Assembly (NCBI GenBank): GCA_900754615.1
Contig: CAAEDN010000055.1
Location: 1-34,000, forward strand
Length of the DNA: 34,000 bases
Source of the DNA: an uncultured Holdemanella sp.
GTDB taxonomy: Bacteria; Bacillota_I; Bacilli_A; Erysipelotrichales; Erysipelotrichaceae
Direction: 5' to 3'
Of the stretch, positions 32,449 to 34,000 are shown piece by piece (position 1 is the first letter of the stretch; the number at the start of each line of letters is the position of its first letter). The notes beneath the pieces were generated by a model, which did no database searches, was not told where the DNA came from, and was given only the letters and a program-made list of their open reading frames with translations. The translations under genes were made by a program, and so were the position numbers.

Positions 32449-33006
32449 ATGGAAAAAGCTATTTTATCTAGAATCAATTTAAAACAACAAGATTGCGATA
32501 TCTCTAAAGAATATTTAGAGACAATTGAAGATTTAATTGATACAAAGGAAGTACAGGACTTAAAGAAATGCAGTCAACATTTGGCTACATCTCGTTTTCA
32601 ACATTCACTCAATGTTTCCTACTATTCCTTTTTGATTTGTAGAAAATTAGGACTGGATTCCTATAGCGCAGCTCGTGCTGGTTTATTACATGATCTATAT
32701 TACTACGACTGGAAAACAGATGATGAGCGTCCCATGGAAGGAAATCATGCCAAAATTCATCCAATCATTGCATTAGAAAATGCGAAGATGTTGACAGATA
32801 CAAATGCGACTATGGATGATGCCATTCTGCATCACATGTGGCCATTAAAAACAACTCGTCCAAATACAAGCGTTGGCTGGATTATTCAAGGTGTGGATAA
32901 ATTCTGTGCAATCACAGAAATGGGATTTCAATCTTTATTTAGAGCAAGCCGTTCAAACAATCTATTAAGCTATTGTATATTATGTAGTTTTTTACTGACA
33001 TTTTAA
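32449..33006 (+). CDS. HD-domain metal-dependent phosphohydrolase
   Basis: 185 residues. The HD signature is present: His52 in FQHSLNVSYYS, the doublet His81-Asp82 in AGLLHDLYYYDW, HHMWP (metal-ligating histidines of the YfbR/YqeK-like type) and the Asp in WIIQGVDKFCAITE. The family hydrolyses phosphomonoesters or diesters of nucleotides or acts in signalling; the substrate is not evident. The N-terminal ~45 residues form a helical lead-in. The C terminus (SNNLLSYCILCSFLLTF) is unusually hydrophobic for the family and could reflect a frameshift near the end. The convergent PHP gene is separated by a shared terminator. Confidence 0.75.
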   Translation: MEKAILSRINLKQQDCDISKEYLETIEDLIDTKEVQDLKKCSQHLATSRFQHSLNVSYYSFLICRKLGLDSYSAARAGLLHDLYYYDWKTDDERPMEGNHAKIHPIIALENAKMLTDTNATMDDAILHHMWPLKTTRPNTSVGWIIQGVDKFCAITEMGFQSLFRASRSNNLLSYCILCSFLLTF

Positions 33007-33029
33007 AAAGCAGCTGTTATGCTGCTTTT
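33006..33029. terminator. bidirectional terminator between convergent HD and PHP genes
   Basis: AAAAGCAGC, loop TGTTAT, GCTGCTTTT: a perfect 9-bp stem; it overlaps the stop codon of the PHP gene at 33017. Confidence 0.85.
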
Positions 33030-33907
33030 AATTTTGCCTTAAACTGTTCAAGCCACAAAGAACCATCCTTGTCTAAACCATATTCACCCATTTGAATACT
33101 CGGCTTTTTTTCACCATGGAAATCACTTCCACAAGTAATCAATAAGTTATGCTCTTTGGCAAGATTTTCATAATATACATTTTGTTCTGGCGTATGATAA
33201 TTGCTGTAAGCCTCAATTCCATCTACACCTGATTCAAACAATACCTTCAACATTTCATCATTCTTATAGAAAGTATTGAAAGGATGTGCAACCACAGCAA
33301 GACCACCCGCCTCATGAATCTTTTTAACAGATTCACTAAAGTCAGGCATTGGCACATATACAAATAAATCCGATCCATATTGACATTTGTCCCAGAAAAA
33401 ATTAACGGGCGCTGGATCTGATCTTTTACCACCTGGTATATAATCTTTAAAATCTGGAATATCCTGATAACGAGGATCATTAAACAAATGTGTACACATC
33501 ACAAACCAAGGATTTTTACCATTTGCTTCTTTTACAATGGCCTCTTCATCGATTTCTACGCCATACTTAGCTCTTAATTTATCGCAACGAGTCGAAAAAG
33601 CATTTCTTGATTTAACCTGTGTCTTTTCCATTAAATTTTTAAAATATGCATCCTCCACATCAATGCCATACCCAAGCAAATGAACATCCGTATATCCAAT
33701 ACTTGTTGAACATTCGATGGCTGGAATCACCTCAATACCAGCTTCTTTGCCATATTTGATCATATCCTTAACACCACGAATACAATCATGGTCACTTAGT
33801 GCAATTGTCTTTAAGCCCTTTTCTTTTGCGATACAAATCAATTCTTCAGGCGAAAACTGGCCGTCTCCAGAATAATAGGAATGCATGTGCAAATCAAATT
33901 CGTTCAT
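33017..33907 (-). CDS. PHP-domain phosphoesterase
   Basis: 296 residues. PHP motifs: DLHMHS with His7 and His9, ALSDHD with Asp39-His40-Asp41, AIECS with the conserved Glu, VVAHP, and GSDFHG near the C terminus. These coordinate three metals in this family. Overall length and the YYSGDGQFSPEELI opening fit the stand-alone PHP hydrolases related to RNase AM/nucleoside 3',5'-bisphosphate phosphatase (YciV-like). It probably trims short nucleotide 5' ends or bisphosphates, but histidinol-phosphate-like or other phosphoester substrates cannot be excluded. The start at ATG 33907 has only a weak ribosome binding site; a much better AAAGGAG lies upstream across the large hairpin at 33921-33963. Confidence 0.82.
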   Translation of the reverse strand: MNEFDLHMHSYYSGDGQFSPEELICIAKEKGLKTIALSDHDCIRGVKDMIKYGKEAGIEVIPAIECSTSIGYTDVHLLGYGIDVEDAYFKNLMEKTQVKSRNAFSTRCDKLRAKYGVEIDEEAIVKEANGKNPWFVMCTHLFNDPRYQDIPDFKDYIPGGKRSDPAPVNFFWDKCQYGSDLFVYVPMPDFSESVKKIHEAGGLAVVAHPFNTFYKNDEMLKVLFESGVDGIEAYSNYHTPEQNVYYENLAKEHNLLITCGSDFHGEKKPSIQMGEYGLDKDGSLWLEQFKAKLKAA

Positions 33908-33920
33908 CTCTTGTTACCTG

Positions 33921-33963
33921 GTATATTGTAACTGACCCATCTAACTGGTCATCTACAATATAC
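33921..33963. repeat. large inverted repeat in the PHP gene leader
   Basis: GTATATTGTA-AC-TGACC (33921-33937) and GGTCA-TC-TACAATATAC (33947-33963) form 17-base arms with only a two-base internal mismatch and a 9-base loop. No T tract follows on either strand, so it is not a terminator. Operator or RNA structure is more likely. Confidence 0.75.
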
Positions 33964-33974
33964 TTCTCCTTTCT

Positions 33975-34000
33975 TTCAACCTATGATAACCGTGGTTGAA
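33975..34000. repeat. short inverted repeat at the right edge
   Basis: TTCAACC and GGTTGAA separated by 12 bases, cut off by the window end. It may be part of a terminator or operator for the neighbouring unit. Confidence 0.35.

Noticed and set aside
33921..33963. Terminator upstream of the PHP gene
   Set aside because: Neither side is followed by a T tract and the arms are AT-rich at the base.
1..34000. CRISPR arrays, tRNA or rRNA genes
   Set aside because: No regularly spaced direct repeats, cloverleaf-like segments or conserved rRNA sequence were noticed on either strand.

Overview
The window is AT-rich, densely coded DNA with strong AGGAGG-type ribosome binding sites, intrinsic terminators after most transcription units and a textbook TPP riboswitch. 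This points to a low-GC member of the Bacillota. The combination of a type III glutamine synthetase, ECF-transporter substrate subunits, pyruvate phosphate dikinase, an Spx-type regulator and a CcpA-like cre site would fit an anaerobic gut Erysipelotrichia/Clostridia relative; that placement is inference. No rRNA, tRNA, CRISPR array or recognisable transposase was found.

Region 1 (1-6180) is an accessory stretch, mostly on the minus strand. It holds a DUF262 (GmrS-like) protein without a nuclease half, a small gamma-glutamylcyclotransferase-like protein and an internally duplicated 453-residue protein whose gene is bracketed by inverted copies of a ~20 bp sequence. Four poorly known small proteins and a 15-codon ORF with an excellent ribosome binding site complete it. 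Region 2 (6179-9535, minus) is glycan metabolism: a GH13 enzyme, a DUF5696/GH101-like glycosidase and a small lipoprotein.

Region 3 (9542-21617) is a nitrogen-assimilation island built around a divergent promoter region. Leftward run a short glutamine synthetase homologue, an ANTAR-domain regulator, ybaK and the GH13 gene. Rightward run glnN (type III glutamine synthetase), asnB-type asparagine synthetase, gltB and gltD. The glnN leader can fold either into two adjacent hexaloop hairpins, the shape ANTAR proteins bind, or into a strong terminator that consumes the first hairpin. The short GS homologue has changed two ammonium-site residues, and the ANTAR protein lacks a receiver aspartate. 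I propose that the GS homologue is a sensor (or a ligase with another amine) coupled to the ANTAR protein, which antiterminates glnN and perhaps the GOGAT genes. This is the strongest candidate for an undescribed regulatory circuit here.

Region 4 (21679-25789) carries a PDZ-less HtrA-type protease, an ECF S component, a Nudix hydrolase, an HU protein and a membrane diguanylate cyclase. Region 5 (25836-28109) is a thiazole salvage operon (thiW-thiM-thiE) behind a TPP riboswitch, a terminator and a second, unidentified structured leader. Beside it lies a small membrane-protein gene split at a T9 run.

Region 6 (28331-34000) holds a GNAT/YoaP-like acetyltransferase, ppdK with a perfect cre match, an Spx-like protein with an added four-cysteine tail, an HD-domain protein and a PHP-domain phosphoesterase with a large palindrome in its leader.
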